Below, piece by piece: positions 43,126-51,370 of a stretch of DNA of 64,000 nt (position 1 is its first letter; each line of letters opens with the position of its first letter). This stretch comes from Rhodospirillales bacterium URHD0017 (GTDB lineage Bacteria; Pseudomonadota; Alphaproteobacteria; Reyranellales; Reyranellaceae), in NCBI GenBank assembly GCA_900110395.1, contig FODP01000012.1, positions 124,001-188,000 on the forward strand. The letters run 5' to 3'. The translations under genes and the position numbers were made by a program. The notes beneath the pieces are model-generated. The model saw only the letters and a program-made list of their open reading frames with translations. It made no database searches and was not told the origin of the DNA.

Positions 43126-44019
43126 ATGCCGCGCGGAAACCTGAACGACCTCGACGCCTTCCTGGTCGTCGCCCGGGAACGCAGCTTCACCAAGGCTGCC
43201 GCGAAGCTCGGCGTGTCGCAATCGGCGCTGAGCCACACGGTCCGCGAGCTCGAAGCCCGGCTGGGCGTGCGACTGCTGACCCGCACCACGCGCAGCGTCG
43301 CACCGACGGCGGCCGGCGAGCGCCTGCTCGACACCGTGGGTCCCAGGCTCGAGGAGATCGAGGCCGAGCTCGAGGCCTTGAGCGACTTTCGCGACAAGCC
43401 CGCCGGAACCATCCGGATCACGAGCGGCGACCATGCCGTCAACGCCATCATCTGGCCGAAGCTCGCGAAGTTCCTGCCCAAGTATCCCGACATCAAGGTC
43501 GAGATCGTCGTCGACTACGGCCTCGCCGACATCGTCGCCCAGCGCTTTGACGCCGGCGTGCGTTACGGCGAGCAGGTCGCCAAGGACATGATCGCTGTGC
43601 GTATCGGGCCCGACATCCGCTTTGCCCTGGTCGGGGCGAAGTCCTACTTCGCCAAACAACCAGCGCCCAAGACGCCGCAGGATCTGGTCAACCACAGCTG
43701 CATCAATCTGCGCCTGCCGACGCATGGCGGCCTGTATGCCTGGGAGTTCGAGCGCGACGGCCGCGAGCTGAAGGTGCGCGTCGACGGCCAGCTGGTCTTC
43801 AACGGCGTCACCCAGGTGCTCAATGCGGCCTTGGCCGGCTTCGGGCTCGCCTACCTGCCGGAGGATCTGACTCGGCCCCATATCGACAAGGGCCAGCTCA
43901 AGCGGGTGCTTGAGGAATGGAGCCCGCCCTGGCCTGGGTACCATCTCTACTATCCGAGCCGGCGCCAGCCGTCGGCGGCCTTCGCGCTGCTGGTCGACGC
44001 GTTGCGGTACCGCCCCTGA
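43126..44019 (+). CDS. LysR family transcriptional regulator
   Basis: The 297-residue regulator has an N-terminal winged helix (residues 1-65: NDLDAFLVVARERSFTKAAAKLGVSQSALSHTVRELEARLGVRLLTRTTRSVAPT) and a substrate-binding domain with RFDAGVRYGEQVAKDMIAVRIGP. It sits divergently from the DUF1330-ABM-DUF2255-cupin run and 14 bases from the converging exported DUF1330 gene. LysR proteins usually control the divergent operon and themselves from the shared gap (42988-43125). Confidence 0.93.
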   Translation: MPRGNLNDLDAFLVVARERSFTKAAAKLGVSQSALSHTVRELEARLGVRLLTRTTRSVAPTAAGERLLDTVGPRLEEIEAELEALSDFRDKPAGTIRITSGDHAVNAIIWPKLAKFLPKYPDIKVEIVVDYGLADIVAQRFDAGVRYGEQVAKDMIAVRIGPDIRFALVGAKSYFAKQPAPKTPQDLVNHSCINLRLPTHGGLYAWEFERDGRELKVRVDGQLVFNGVTQVLNAALAGFGLAYLPEDLTRPHIDKGQLKRVLEEWSPPWPGYHLYYPSRRQPSAAFALLVDALRYRP

Positions 44020-44033
44020 GGAAAAAATGTCTG

Positions 44034-44420
44034 TCAGTCGGCCGTCCCTTCGATGACGAAGGCCTGAGTGCGGCCGGACCTCTGGCGATGCGGCCGGAGT
44101 GCCGAGTAAGCTGGCGAGTTGTACCAGGCCACGGCCCTATCCACGCTGTCAAAGGCGATCACGATGAATCGGCCTCTGGGAGAATCGCCCTCCAGTTTGA
44201 CGACATTGCCGCCGCGAACGAGAAAGCGACCGCCGAACGGTTCCAAGGTTGACAGGAATTGCTCGCGATAGGGCTTGATCCCCTCAGGGTCGATCAGCTC
44301 GAAATCAGCAACATAGAAGGCCGGCGGCTTGGTCTCCGCTTGCAGCACCGACACGGCGACGCCGCCGACCCCGACGCCTACGCCAAGGATGCAAAGCATG
44401 AGCAGGAGTTTCGGTTTCAT
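44034..44420 (-). CDS. Exported DUF1330 family protein
   Basis: The 128-residue protein has an N-terminal hydrophobic signal segment (MKPKLLLMLCILGVGVGVGGVAVSVLQA) and then a DUF1330 fold: AFYVADFELIDPEGIKPYREQFLSTLEPFGGRFLVRGGNVVKLEGDSPRGRFIVIAFDSVDRAVAWYNSPAYSALRPHR. The start at ATG 44420 has AGAGGA upstream. Three 13-bp tandem repeats lie 35-73 bases upstream. Confidence 0.85.
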   Translation of the reverse strand: MKPKLLLMLCILGVGVGVGGVAVSVLQAETKPPAFYVADFELIDPEGIKPYREQFLSTLEPFGGRFLVRGGNVVKLEGDSPRGRFIVIAFDSVDRAVAWYNSPAYSALRPHRQRSGRTQAFVIEGTAD

Positions 44421-44454
44421 TGGAATCCTCTTCCGAGCGACGCCAAGAGCCGTT

Positions 44455-44493
44455 GGTGACGGCCACTGGTGACGGTCACTGGTGACGATCACT
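44455..44493. repeat. Three tandem 13-bp operator-like repeats
   Basis: GGTGACGGCCACT, GGTGACGGTCACT and GGTGACGATCACT follow without gaps. The middle unit contains the perfect palindrome GTGAC-G-GTCAC. The array sits just upstream of the exported DUF1330 gene, and its last unit covers the stop codon of the upstream gene. Confidence 0.7.
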
Positions 44494-45280
44494 TGGGCCG
44501 CTTTTCGAAAACGTCCTTGGCCACCGGCAGCGCCGAGAAGGCGTTCGGCCATCCGGCATAGAAGGCGAGATGGGCGATCGCCTCGGCAGCCTGCTCTTGC
44601 GTCAAGCCGTTATCCATCGCCCGGCCGAGATGGTAGGGCACCTGCGCGACCTGGCCGGCGGCGACAAGCGCACTGACGGTGACCAGGCTGCGGTCACGGG
44701 GCGCGAGGTCGGGGCGCAGCCACAGGTCGCGGAACAGGACGTCGGTGGTGTACTGGACGATGCCTGGAAACGTCGCGCCGAACTGCTGGCCGACGCGGTT
44801 GACGCGATCGGCTTCGGCGGCCTCATTGAGCGGCAATGGCGGCGGTGACGCGGCGGGAAGCTGATCGACGCCGATGTTGCGCCGGGCAAAGACATCCTTC
44901 GCCGCGGCAGCCGCCGTCCTGGCATTCGGCCAGCCGGCGTAGAAGGCGAGATGCGTGATGATCTCGGAGATCTCGCGCGGCTTCACGCCGTTGTCGAGGG
45001 CGCGTTCGAGCTCAGGCGGCAGATCACGGGCTTGGTTGCGGGCGATCAGCGCCGCCAAGGTGACGATGCTGCGGTCGCGCGGCGCAAGGTCGGGACGGCG
45101 CCACAGGTCGGTGAGGGGTCCCTGCGCATACTTCTCGAGCGACGGCGCGACCTTTCGGACGTTGTCGAGTGTGCTGGCGTCCAACATGTGCTTGGCCTCT
45201 TCCGCGTGAACCGCGAGCGGAGTCGTCAAGGAAAGCGATAGGATCATCGTGACCAGACGTTTCGTGACCAGACGTTTCAC
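44489..45280 (-). CDS. Exported protein with two carboxymuconolactone decarboxylase domains
   Basis: The 263-residue protein has a signal peptide and two CMD/AhpD-like helical domains: RRPDLAPRDRSIVTLAALIARNQARDLPPELERALDNGVKPREISEIITHLAFYAGWPNARTA and, about 110 residues later, RPDLAPRDRSLVTVSALVAAGQVAQVPYHLGRAMDNGLTQEQAAEAIAHLAFYAGWPNAFSA. No CXXC peroxidase motif is present, so it is decarboxylase-like rather than AhpD-like. The GTG start at 45280 has AGAGG upstream; a duplicated 15-base unit gives the N-terminus KRLVTKRLVT. ATG 45247 is an alternative start. Confidence 0.9.
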   Translation of the reverse strand: MKRLVTKRLVTMILSLSLTTPLAVHAEEAKHMLDASTLDNVRKVAPSLEKYAQGPLTDLWRRPDLAPRDRSIVTLAALIARNQARDLPPELERALDNGVKPREISEIITHLAFYAGWPNARTAAAAAKDVFARRNIGVDQLPAASPPPLPLNEAAEADRVNRVGQQFGATFPGIVQYTTDVLFRDLWLRPDLAPRDRSLVTVSALVAAGQVAQVPYHLGRAMDNGLTQEQAAEAIAHLAFYAGWPNAFSALPVAKDVFEKRPK

Positions 45281-45349
45281 CTGAACCTCTTGCAGCGTGG
45301 ATCACCTTCGAAGATGGGGCGATGCGAGGCGCATGATTAGCGGCGGCTA

Positions 45350-45422
45350 CTCGATAGCCCTTATCGAGAAGGCTCATGAATGGGCTGTCTTGACGCGCCA
45401 CTGGAGTGGCGCGCGCTCCCAG
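45350..45422. repeat. Two-hairpin intergenic repeat (copy 1 of a palindrome family)
   Basis: A CTCGATA/TATCGAG hairpin (45350-45368) is followed by the perfect palindrome CGCGCCACT-GG-AGTGGCGCG (45394-45413) and CGCGCTCCCAG. The 20-base palindrome recurs exactly at 63141-63160, and its parts recur at 49666-49713. Confidence 0.7.
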
Positions 45423-45429
45423 CAAAGAA

Positions 45430-46473
45430 TTAGACGAAGGTCAGCAGCCGCCGCGGATTGCGCACCAGGATGGCGTCGATCTCGTCATCGCTGTAGCCGC
45501 GCTCCTTCATCATCGGCACGACGTTGCGGAAGATGTGGCCGTAGCCGTGGCCGCCGAAGGTGGTGAGCCGCGTGCGGTAGCAGATGTCGTGGCTGATCAC
45601 GACGCGGTCGAGATGGCCGTGATCGATCAGGGCACGGATCAGTCCGAGGCGCGTCGCGTCGTTGGGCATGTCGATGTCCGACAGGCCGTAGTAGCTCGCC
45701 TCCTGGCCGAACAGGTCGAACTCGATGGTGACGCCCGAATCGGCCAGCCGCAGCAGCCGCTCCTCGTCGAAGATGGTGCGGTCGATGTGGCTGATCACCA
45801 CGCGCTCGGTCGGCTTGCCCGCCGCCTTGATGAAGTCGGCGACCTCCTGCGGCTGGTCGGGATGGCGGCCAGGATGGACGTTGATCGCCGCACCCATCTC
45901 GCTCGCAGCGATCAGGGCCGCCTGCATCACCTTCTTCTCGGTCGCGGTCCACGGCGCGGTGCAGCCGATCTCGCCGATCATGCCGGCGCGCACGTCGGTG
46001 CCCCAGGCGCCGTGCAGGACCTGGCCCACGATCTCCTGCGTGAAGTCGTCGACCGAGCGGCCGTGGTTCTTGGGATCCTGGTAGTCGTTGACGTAGTAGC
46101 CGCAGCCCATGATCAGGTGCACGCCGGTGCCGGCGGCAATGCGCTTCAGGCCTTCCGGATCGGGCGAGAGACCGCCGCAGGTCAGCTCGACGATGGCGTC
46201 GCCGCCCTGGTTCTTCATCATCGCCACCTCGCGGGTGGCGATGTCCTCGAGATCGAGCATGTACTTGCGGCCGGCGCGCTTCAGCCCGCGGCCGTAGTTC
46301 ATCTGCCAGACGTTCTCGAGGGTGATCTCGGGCCCGAGATCGTTGTCCGAGCGCGTGCCGGGCGGCCGGATGTCGCTCAGCACATGCTCGTGCATCAGCG
46401 TGCGGCCGAGCGCCTCGGGCGCGATCGGGCCGAGGACAGTCTGGATCTTCCCCTTGAGTTGGTCGCGGGTCAT
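45430..46473 (-). CDS. Phosphotriesterase-family amidohydrolase
   Basis: The 347-residue TIM-barrel metal hydrolase has the metal motif TLMHEH (His28, His30), AGMIGEIGCT with a conserved Glu in place of the bridging lysine of true phosphotriesterases, the NVHPGRHPDQP and VISHIDRT histidines, and the late SHDICYRTRLTTFGGHGYGH. The group includes lactonases and sulfate or amide hydrolases more often than phosphotriesterases. Its ATG overlaps the stop of the upstream Bug-type binding protein gene (ATGA), so substrate uptake and hydrolysis are probably coupled. Confidence 0.88.
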   Translation of the reverse strand: MTRDQLKGKIQTVLGPIAPEALGRTLMHEHVLSDIRPPGTRSDNDLGPEITLENVWQMNYGRGLKRAGRKYMLDLEDIATREVAMMKNQGGDAIVELTCGGLSPDPEGLKRIAAGTGVHLIMGCGYYVNDYQDPKNHGRSVDDFTQEIVGQVLHGAWGTDVRAGMIGEIGCTAPWTATEKKVMQAALIAASEMGAAINVHPGRHPDQPQEVADFIKAAGKPTERVVISHIDRTIFDEERLLRLADSGVTIEFDLFGQEASYYGLSDIDMPNDATRLGLIRALIDHGHLDRVVISHDICYRTRLTTFGGHGYGHIFRNVVPMMKERGYSDDEIDAILVRNPRRLLTFV

Positions 46474-47456
46474 TGCGGCTCCAGCTTGGCGGCGGCGATG
46501 ACCTTCTTCCATTTGACGTTTTCGGTTTCCATCTGCTTCACGAGAGCCGCGGCATCGCCCGGCAGCTCCGCCGCGCCGGCCTCGCGGATCTTCCTGATCA
46601 CCGCTTCGGACTTGATGCCTTTGGTGATCTCGTCCGACAGCTTCGTGACGATGTCGGCCGGCGTGCCGGCCGGCGCCGCCACGTACCACCAGGGCGCCGC
46701 GTCGAAGCCGGGGAATCCCTGCTCAGCAATGGTCGGCACATCGGGGGCGGAGAACCAGCGCTTGGCCGAGCTGACACCGAGCGCGCGCAGCGCGCCCGAC
46801 TGGATGTGCTGCAGGTAGGGCGGCAGGTTGTCCATGGTGGTCAGGATGTGGCCGGCCAGAAGGTCCTTCATCACCAGCGAGCTGCCGCGATAGACGACGT
46901 GCTCGAGCTTGATGCCGGCCAGCTCCGACAGATACTCCATGGCGAGGTGACCGGTGCCGCCGACGGCGGGCGAGCCGTAGCTCACCTTGTTGGGTCCCTG
47001 CGCCTTGCAGTAGTCGATGAATTCCTTGAGCGTCTTGGCCGGGAAGCTGGGATGGACGGCGAGCACATTGGCCACCTCGCCGACCAGCGCCACCGGCGCG
47101 AAGCTCTTGGCGCTGTCGTAGGGCATGTTCTTGTAGAGGTACTGGTTGGTGACGGCGGTGCCGACCGTGCCCAGCAGCAGCGTGTAGCCGTCGGGGGCTG
47201 CCTTGGCGACCAGTTCGGCGCCGACATTGCCGCCCGCACCGGTCTTGTTGTCGACGATCACCTGCTGGCCCCACTGCTCGGTGAGGTACTGCGCGACGAT
47301 GCGGCCCAGAAGGTCGGTCGTGCCGGCGGCGGCGAAGGGGACGACCATGCGGATCTGCTTGGTGGGATAGCCGCCCTGCGCAAAGCCGTTTCGCGCGACA
47401 AGCGGCGCGGCAAGCACGCCTCCTATCACAGCGCGACGACGGACAATCAAACTCAT
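46470..47456 (-). CDS. Bug/TctC family substrate-binding protein
   Basis: The 328-residue periplasmic binding protein has a twin-arginine-like signal (MSLIVRRRAVIGGVLAAPLVARNGFAQG) and Bug landmarks: IRMVVPFAAAGTTDLLGRIVAQYL, VDNKTGAGGNVGAELVAKAAPDGYTLLLG, and VSYGSPAVGGTGHLAMEYL. Bug proteins capture carboxylates or amides for tripartite transporters; no TctA/TctB membrane genes are nearby. GGGAGG precedes ATG 47456. It is divergent from the dimethylformamidase gene. Confidence 0.93.
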   Translation of the reverse strand: MSLIVRRRAVIGGVLAAPLVARNGFAQGGYPTKQIRMVVPFAAAGTTDLLGRIVAQYLTEQWGQQVIVDNKTGAGGNVGAELVAKAAPDGYTLLLGTVGTAVTNQYLYKNMPYDSAKSFAPVALVGEVANVLAVHPSFPAKTLKEFIDYCKAQGPNKVSYGSPAVGGTGHLAMEYLSELAGIKLEHVVYRGSSLVMKDLLAGHILTTMDNLPPYLQHIQSGALRALGVSSAKRWFSAPDVPTIAEQGFPGFDAAPWWYVAAPAGTPADIVTKLSDEITKGIKSEAVIRKIREAGAAELPGDAAALVKQMETENVKWKKVIAAAKLEPQ

Positions 47457-47510
47457 GGCAATCCTCCCGAACTTCGGGCGACTATATCGCTGGCCTGAGG
47501 GGAGACAAAC

Positions 47511-49661
47511 GTGACAGCACCGCTTACCGGCTACGCCGACCGCATCTCGGTACGCGCCGGCGAAAAGATCAGCTTCAAGGTTTCGAGCGTTGGACCGGGA
47601 CCGTACAACGCCATGCTGGTGCGCATCGTGCGCGGCGATCCCAACCCCGGTGGGCCGGCGCAGAAGCTCGAGGACGAGTCGGAGCTGTTCGATGGGCGCT
47701 TCGCCTCGCGCCAGCAGCATGCCTGGCCCGGCTCCTACGCGCTGATCGAGCGCGCCGCAGAGGTGAAACTGCCCGCGGCGCTTTCGGTCGAGGCCTTGAT
47801 CTGGCCGACCTTGCCGGAGGACGGACCGCAGACCGTGATCGCGCGCCGCGACGCCGTGTCAGGCGCCGGCTTCGCCTTGGTCCTGACGCCCGACGGCATG
47901 GCGCTGGAATGCGGTGGCGCACGCATCGCCACGGGCAAGAAGCTGCGCAATCGCGCCTGGTATCGCGTATGGGCCTCGGCCGATCCCACCACCGGCATGA
48001 TACGGGTGGGCCAGCAGCCGCTGAAGCGCGCCTTCGCCGTTTACGATGAGGGCGAAGCGAGTGAGACCGCGCAGGACCTCGTGATCGATGCAGCCCAGCC
48101 GGCGTTCATCGGTGCGGAGAGCGCTGCCGACCGCCCGGCGCGGCGCTGCTTCAACGGCAAGATCGAGGCGCCGGCGATCGCGGGCTTCGGCGCCTGGGAC
48201 TTCGCCCGCCGCATCGGCACGATGGAGATCGAGGATACCGGCCCCAACGGCCTGCACGGCCGGCTGATCAATCTGCCGACGCGCGCCATGAAGGGCGCGG
48301 CATGGAGCGACAGCGAGCGCGACTGGAAGCGCGCACCGCACATGTATGCCGCCATCCACTTCCACGACGACGACCTGCACGACTGCGGCTGGGCCGACGA
48401 TTTCAGCTTCACCGTGCCCAAGGACATGAAGAGCGGCGTCTGGGGCATGCAGCTGCGCTGCGGGCCGCATCGCGACGTCATCCCCTTCTTCGTACGACCG
48501 CAGGTCGGCAAGCCGCAGGCGAAGGTCTGCTACATCGCCTCGACCTTCACCTACCAGGTCTACACGAACTTCTCGCGCGGCATGTTCAACGATGCATTCC
48601 GCCAGCGCGTCACCGAGTGGAAGGCCGCCGCCAACAATCCCGATGAACACAAGGACTACGGCCTCTCGACCTACAATTTCCATCGCGACGGCTCGGGCGT
48701 CGCCTACTCCTCGCATCTGCGCCCGCTGCTGACCTGGCGGCCCGACTTCCTCACCTTCCACGACCAGGCGGGGTCGGGCCTGCGCCATCTGCCGGCCGAC
48801 ACGCATCTCACCGGCTGGTTCGATCGACTGGGCATCGCCTACGACGTCGTCACCGACCATGACCTGCACGAGAAGGGCGCGGAGATCCTCGCCTCCTACA
48901 AGGTGGTCGTGACCGGCACGCATCCGGAGTATCACACCAAGGAAACGCTCGACGCGCTGCAGGCCTACACCGAGACGGGCGGTCGGCTGATGTATCTCGG
49001 CGGCAACGGCTTCTACTGGCGCGTGGCGCTCAGCGACGCCGTGCCCGGCGCCATCGAGGTGCGGCGCACAGAGGGCGGCATCCGCACCTGGCCGGCCGAG
49101 CCCGGCGAGTACTATCACGCCTTCGACGGCGCCTATGGCGGGCTGTGGCGGCGCTCGGATCGGGCGCCCAACGTGCTGTGCGGCATCGGCTTCTCGAGCC
49201 AGGGCATGTTCGTGGGCGATTCCTATCGCCAGTCGCCGGCGGCGCGCGACAACCATCACGCCTGGGTGTTCGAGGGCGTGAAGGACGAGCTGTTCGGCGG
49301 CTACGGCTTCTCGGGCGGCGGCGCGGCGGGCTTCGAGCTCGACCGGCTCGACCATCGCCTGGGCAGCCCGCTCAACGCCGTGGTGCTAGCGTCCTCGGAG
49401 GGCCACGACCGCAAGGAGTTCGTGGTCGTGCACGAGGAGCGGCTCGGCTTCAACACCACGATCACCGGCGACACGCTGGAAGGCCTGATCCGCGCCGACA
49501 TGACCTACATCGAGAAGCCCAAGGGCGGCGCGGTGTTCTCGGTCGGCTCGATCACCTATTGCGGATCGCTGCCGCACAACAAGTTCGACAACGACGTGTC
49601 GCGGCTGACCTTCAACGTGATCAACCGGTTCGGCGAGCTCGGCCTGAAGTGGCCATTCTGA
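47511..49661 (+). CDS. N,N-dimethylformamidase large-subunit-like protein
   Basis: The 716-residue protein matches the N,N-dimethylformamidase beta (large) subunit family: an N-terminal LamG-like jelly roll (about residues 60-240; SYALIERAAEVKLPAALSVEALIWPTL), then the large C-terminal domain with VCYIASTFTYQVYTNFSRGMF, DYGLSTYNFHRDGSGVAYSSHLRPLLTWRP, VVTGTHPEYHTKETLDALQAYTETGGRLMYLGGNGFYW. The known enzyme hydrolyses dimethylformamide to dimethylamine and formate with a tyrosine-bound iron. No small subunit gene is adjacent. The GTG start has GAGGGGAG upstream. Confidence 0.85.
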   Translation: MTAPLTGYADRISVRAGEKISFKVSSVGPGPYNAMLVRIVRGDPNPGGPAQKLEDESELFDGRFASRQQHAWPGSYALIERAAEVKLPAALSVEALIWPTLPEDGPQTVIARRDAVSGAGFALVLTPDGMALECGGARIATGKKLRNRAWYRVWASADPTTGMIRVGQQPLKRAFAVYDEGEASETAQDLVIDAAQPAFIGAESAADRPARRCFNGKIEAPAIAGFGAWDFARRIGTMEIEDTGPNGLHGRLINLPTRAMKGAAWSDSERDWKRAPHMYAAIHFHDDDLHDCGWADDFSFTVPKDMKSGVWGMQLRCGPHRDVIPFFVRPQVGKPQAKVCYIASTFTYQVYTNFSRGMFNDAFRQRVTEWKAAANNPDEHKDYGLSTYNFHRDGSGVAYSSHLRPLLTWRPDFLTFHDQAGSGLRHLPADTHLTGWFDRLGIAYDVVTDHDLHEKGAEILASYKVVVTGTHPEYHTKETLDALQAYTETGGRLMYLGGNGFYWRVALSDAVPGAIEVRRTEGGIRTWPAEPGEYYHAFDGAYGGLWRRSDRAPNVLCGIGFSSQGMFVGDSYRQSPAARDNHHAWVFEGVKDELFGGYGFSGGGAAGFELDRLDHRLGSPLNAVVLASSEGHDRKEFVVVHEERLGFNTTITGDTLEGLIRADMTYIEKPKGGAVFSVGSITYCGSLPHNKFDNDVSRLTFNVINRFGELGLKWPF

Positions 49662-49665
49662 TGCC

Positions 49666-49713
49666 GGGAGCGCGCCACTCCGCGGCGCTCATGTTCTTCC
49701 GGACCGCGCTCCC
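49666..49713. repeat. Intergenic inverted repeat (variant of the palindrome family)
   Basis: GGGAGCGCG (49666-49674) and CGCGCTCCC (49705-49713) are perfect complements flanking CCACTCCGCGG-type sequence. It shares CGCGCCACT and CGCGCTCCCAG with the element at 45394-45422. It fills the gap between the converging dimethylformamidase and TRAP binding-protein genes. Confidence 0.6.
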
Positions 49714-49718
49714 AGCGC

Positions 49719-50693
49719 CTACTCCCCCGCCCTCACCTGCTCGATCAGGTCGCGATGGCGGGGAGCGGTGACCAGCTTGGGATAGAGCGGCGTCAGGGTG
49801 CGCACGAACGCCGCCTTGTCGACGTCGGTCACGAACGTCACGCCTTCGCTGGCGAGCGAAGCGCGTGCGGCGGCGTCCTGCTCATCGACCAGCTTGCGGA
49901 AATACGGCACCGAATCGCGCGCGGCCTGGCGCACGATCTCGCGATCCTCGGCCGGCAGCCGATCCCACACCCGCTTGGAGAACACCACGATGGCGGGCGG
50001 GGCGGCGTGCTCGGTCAGGCTGTAGACCTTGGCGACCTCGTGATGGCGCGAGCCGAGATAGGAGATGACGTTGTTCTCCGCCGCGTCGATCGTGCCCGCC
50101 GCCAGCCGGGCGCGGACCTGGCCGTAGGGAATGGGAACCGGAATGGCGCCCAGCGCCTGCATCACCTCGGCCATCACCGGCGAGGTCTGGACGCGAATCT
50201 TGAGCCCCTTCATGTCGGCCGGCGTCCGCACCGCCTTGGTCGGCGTGTAGATCGAGCGCGAACCGGCATCGTAGAAGCAGAGCCCGATCAGGTCGTAGGC
50301 TTCGAGCGACGCCAGCAACTCCGCACCGACCGGCCCGTCGAGGATCCGGCGACGATGCGCCACTGACGCGAACAGGAACGGCAGGGTCGGGACCACGGTC
50401 ATGGGCACGGAGCCGTGCAGCGCCGTCACGCTGATCCGCGCCATGTCGATCGTGCCGGTGCGCAGCTGCGCCACGGTGAAGATCTCGGTATTGTGGTCCG
50501 AAGCGCCCACGTCGCTGATCCACAAGCGGCCACTGCTGCGCTGGCGCATCAGCTCGCCCATGTAGGCGACGGATTTCACCGCGGGATGGTCGGCCGCTTC
50601 GACGTCCGACGATTGGAACTGGCGGGCGTGAGCCGCGCCGCTGCAGAGAACGATCGTCAATGCGAGGGTGAGAATCGGGCTGGGCTTGAACAT
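49719..50693 (-). CDS. TRAP transporter substrate-binding protein (DctP type)
   Basis: The 324-residue periplasmic protein has a signal peptide (MFKPSPILTLALTIVLCSGAAHA) and DctP features: SGRLWISDVGASDHNTEIFTVAQLRTGTIDMARIS, PTLPFLFASVAHRRRIL, the binding-helix arginine region MKGLKIRVQTSPVMAEVMQALGAIPVPIPYGQV, and LAAGTIDAAENNVISYLG. It should bind a carboxylate; the DctQ/DctM membrane genes are not in the window. AAGGAG precedes ATG 50693. It is 25 bases downstream of the phosphatase gene on the same strand. Confidence 0.93.
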   Translation of the reverse strand: MFKPSPILTLALTIVLCSGAAHARQFQSSDVEAADHPAVKSVAYMGELMRQRSSGRLWISDVGASDHNTEIFTVAQLRTGTIDMARISVTALHGSVPMTVVPTLPFLFASVAHRRRILDGPVGAELLASLEAYDLIGLCFYDAGSRSIYTPTKAVRTPADMKGLKIRVQTSPVMAEVMQALGAIPVPIPYGQVRARLAAGTIDAAENNVISYLGSRHHEVAKVYSLTEHAAPPAIVVFSKRVWDRLPAEDREIVRQAARDSVPYFRKLVDEQDAAARASLASEGVTFVTDVDKAAFVRTLTPLYPKLVTAPRHRDLIEQVRAGE

Positions 50694-50718
50694 GCTCCGG
50701 CTCCTTACGCGACGACGA

Positions 50719-51210
50719 TTACCCGGCGATGGCCGCCTTCGCTTCCTGTGTCAGCGCTGCCAGCAGGCCCTTGCAGCCTGCCTCGATCAGGTCGAGCGCG
50801 CGCTCGTAGTCCTGCTGCGTGCCGCCATACGGGTCCTGGACGTCGAGGATGCCGGGCATGGGGCCGAACTTGGTGAACATCTGCAGGCACTCGGTCTTGT
50901 CGCGCGGCGCCATCCAACGCAGGTCGGCCATGTGGCTGCGGTCCATCGCCAGCACGTAGTCGGCGGCGGCGATGTCTTCGTTGCTGACCGCGCGCGAGCG
51001 CTGGCCCGAGATGTCGTAGCCGCGCCGTGCCGCCGCTTCGACGGCGGCTGGCGTCGGCGGCTCGCCGGCATGGCCGCTGGTGGTGCCGGCTGAGGCGATG
51101 GTGAACGCCTTCTCGAGGCCGGCGCGCTGGGCCAAGGTGCGGAACACGCCTTCGGCCATGGGCGAGCGGCAGATGTTGGCGGTACAGACGAAGAGGACGC
51201 CGATGGTCAT
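50719..51210 (-). CDS. Low-molecular-weight protein tyrosine phosphatase
   Basis: The 163-residue enzyme has the CX5R loop CTANICRS (nucleophile Cys9, Arg15) right after the first strand and a DVQDPYGG general-acid loop near the C-terminal third. These phosphatases dephosphorylate tyrosine kinases and related proteins. ATG 51210 was chosen because the fold begins there; the upstream in-frame part lies in the palindromic gap shared with the sirtuin gene. Confidence 0.93.
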   Translation of the reverse strand: MTIGVLFVCTANICRSPMAEGVFRTLAQRAGLEKAFTIASAGTTSGHAGEPPTPAAVEAAARRGYDISGQRSRAVSNEDIAAADYVLAMDRSHMADLRWMAPRDKTECLQMFTKFGPMPGILDVQDPYGGTQQDYERALDLIEAGCKGLLAALTQEAKAAIAG

Positions 51211-51241
51211 GGCCTCGCAGCCTAGCACAAGGCTAGAGCGG

Positions 51242-51285
51242 TTTCCCGTCGCAGGGAGCCGCTTGCGGCTCCCTGCGACGGGAAA
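51242..51285. repeat. Perfect 20-bp-arm palindrome
   Basis: Arms TTTCCCGTCGCAGGGAGCCG (51242-51261) and its exact complement (51266-51285) are separated only by CTTG. It is a cruciform-capable element in the gap between the divergent phosphatase and sirtuin genes. Confidence 0.85.
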
Positions 51286-51315
51286 CGCGCGCGCTGGTGG
51301 TCGTCGTTGCAGCAG

Positions 51316-51355
51316 GCACATTCCGTCAGGCTGATTACAGCCTGGCGGAATGTGC
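51316..51355. repeat. 18-bp-arm hairpin next to the sirtuin start
   Basis: GCACATTCCGTCAGGCTG (51316-51333) pairs with 51338-51355 around an ATTA loop; the single mismatch is a G-U pair in RNA. It ends 15 bases before the sirtuin ATG, where a promoter or leader would be expected. Confidence 0.8.
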
Positions 51356-51370
51356 TTTAGATTGCCGGAC

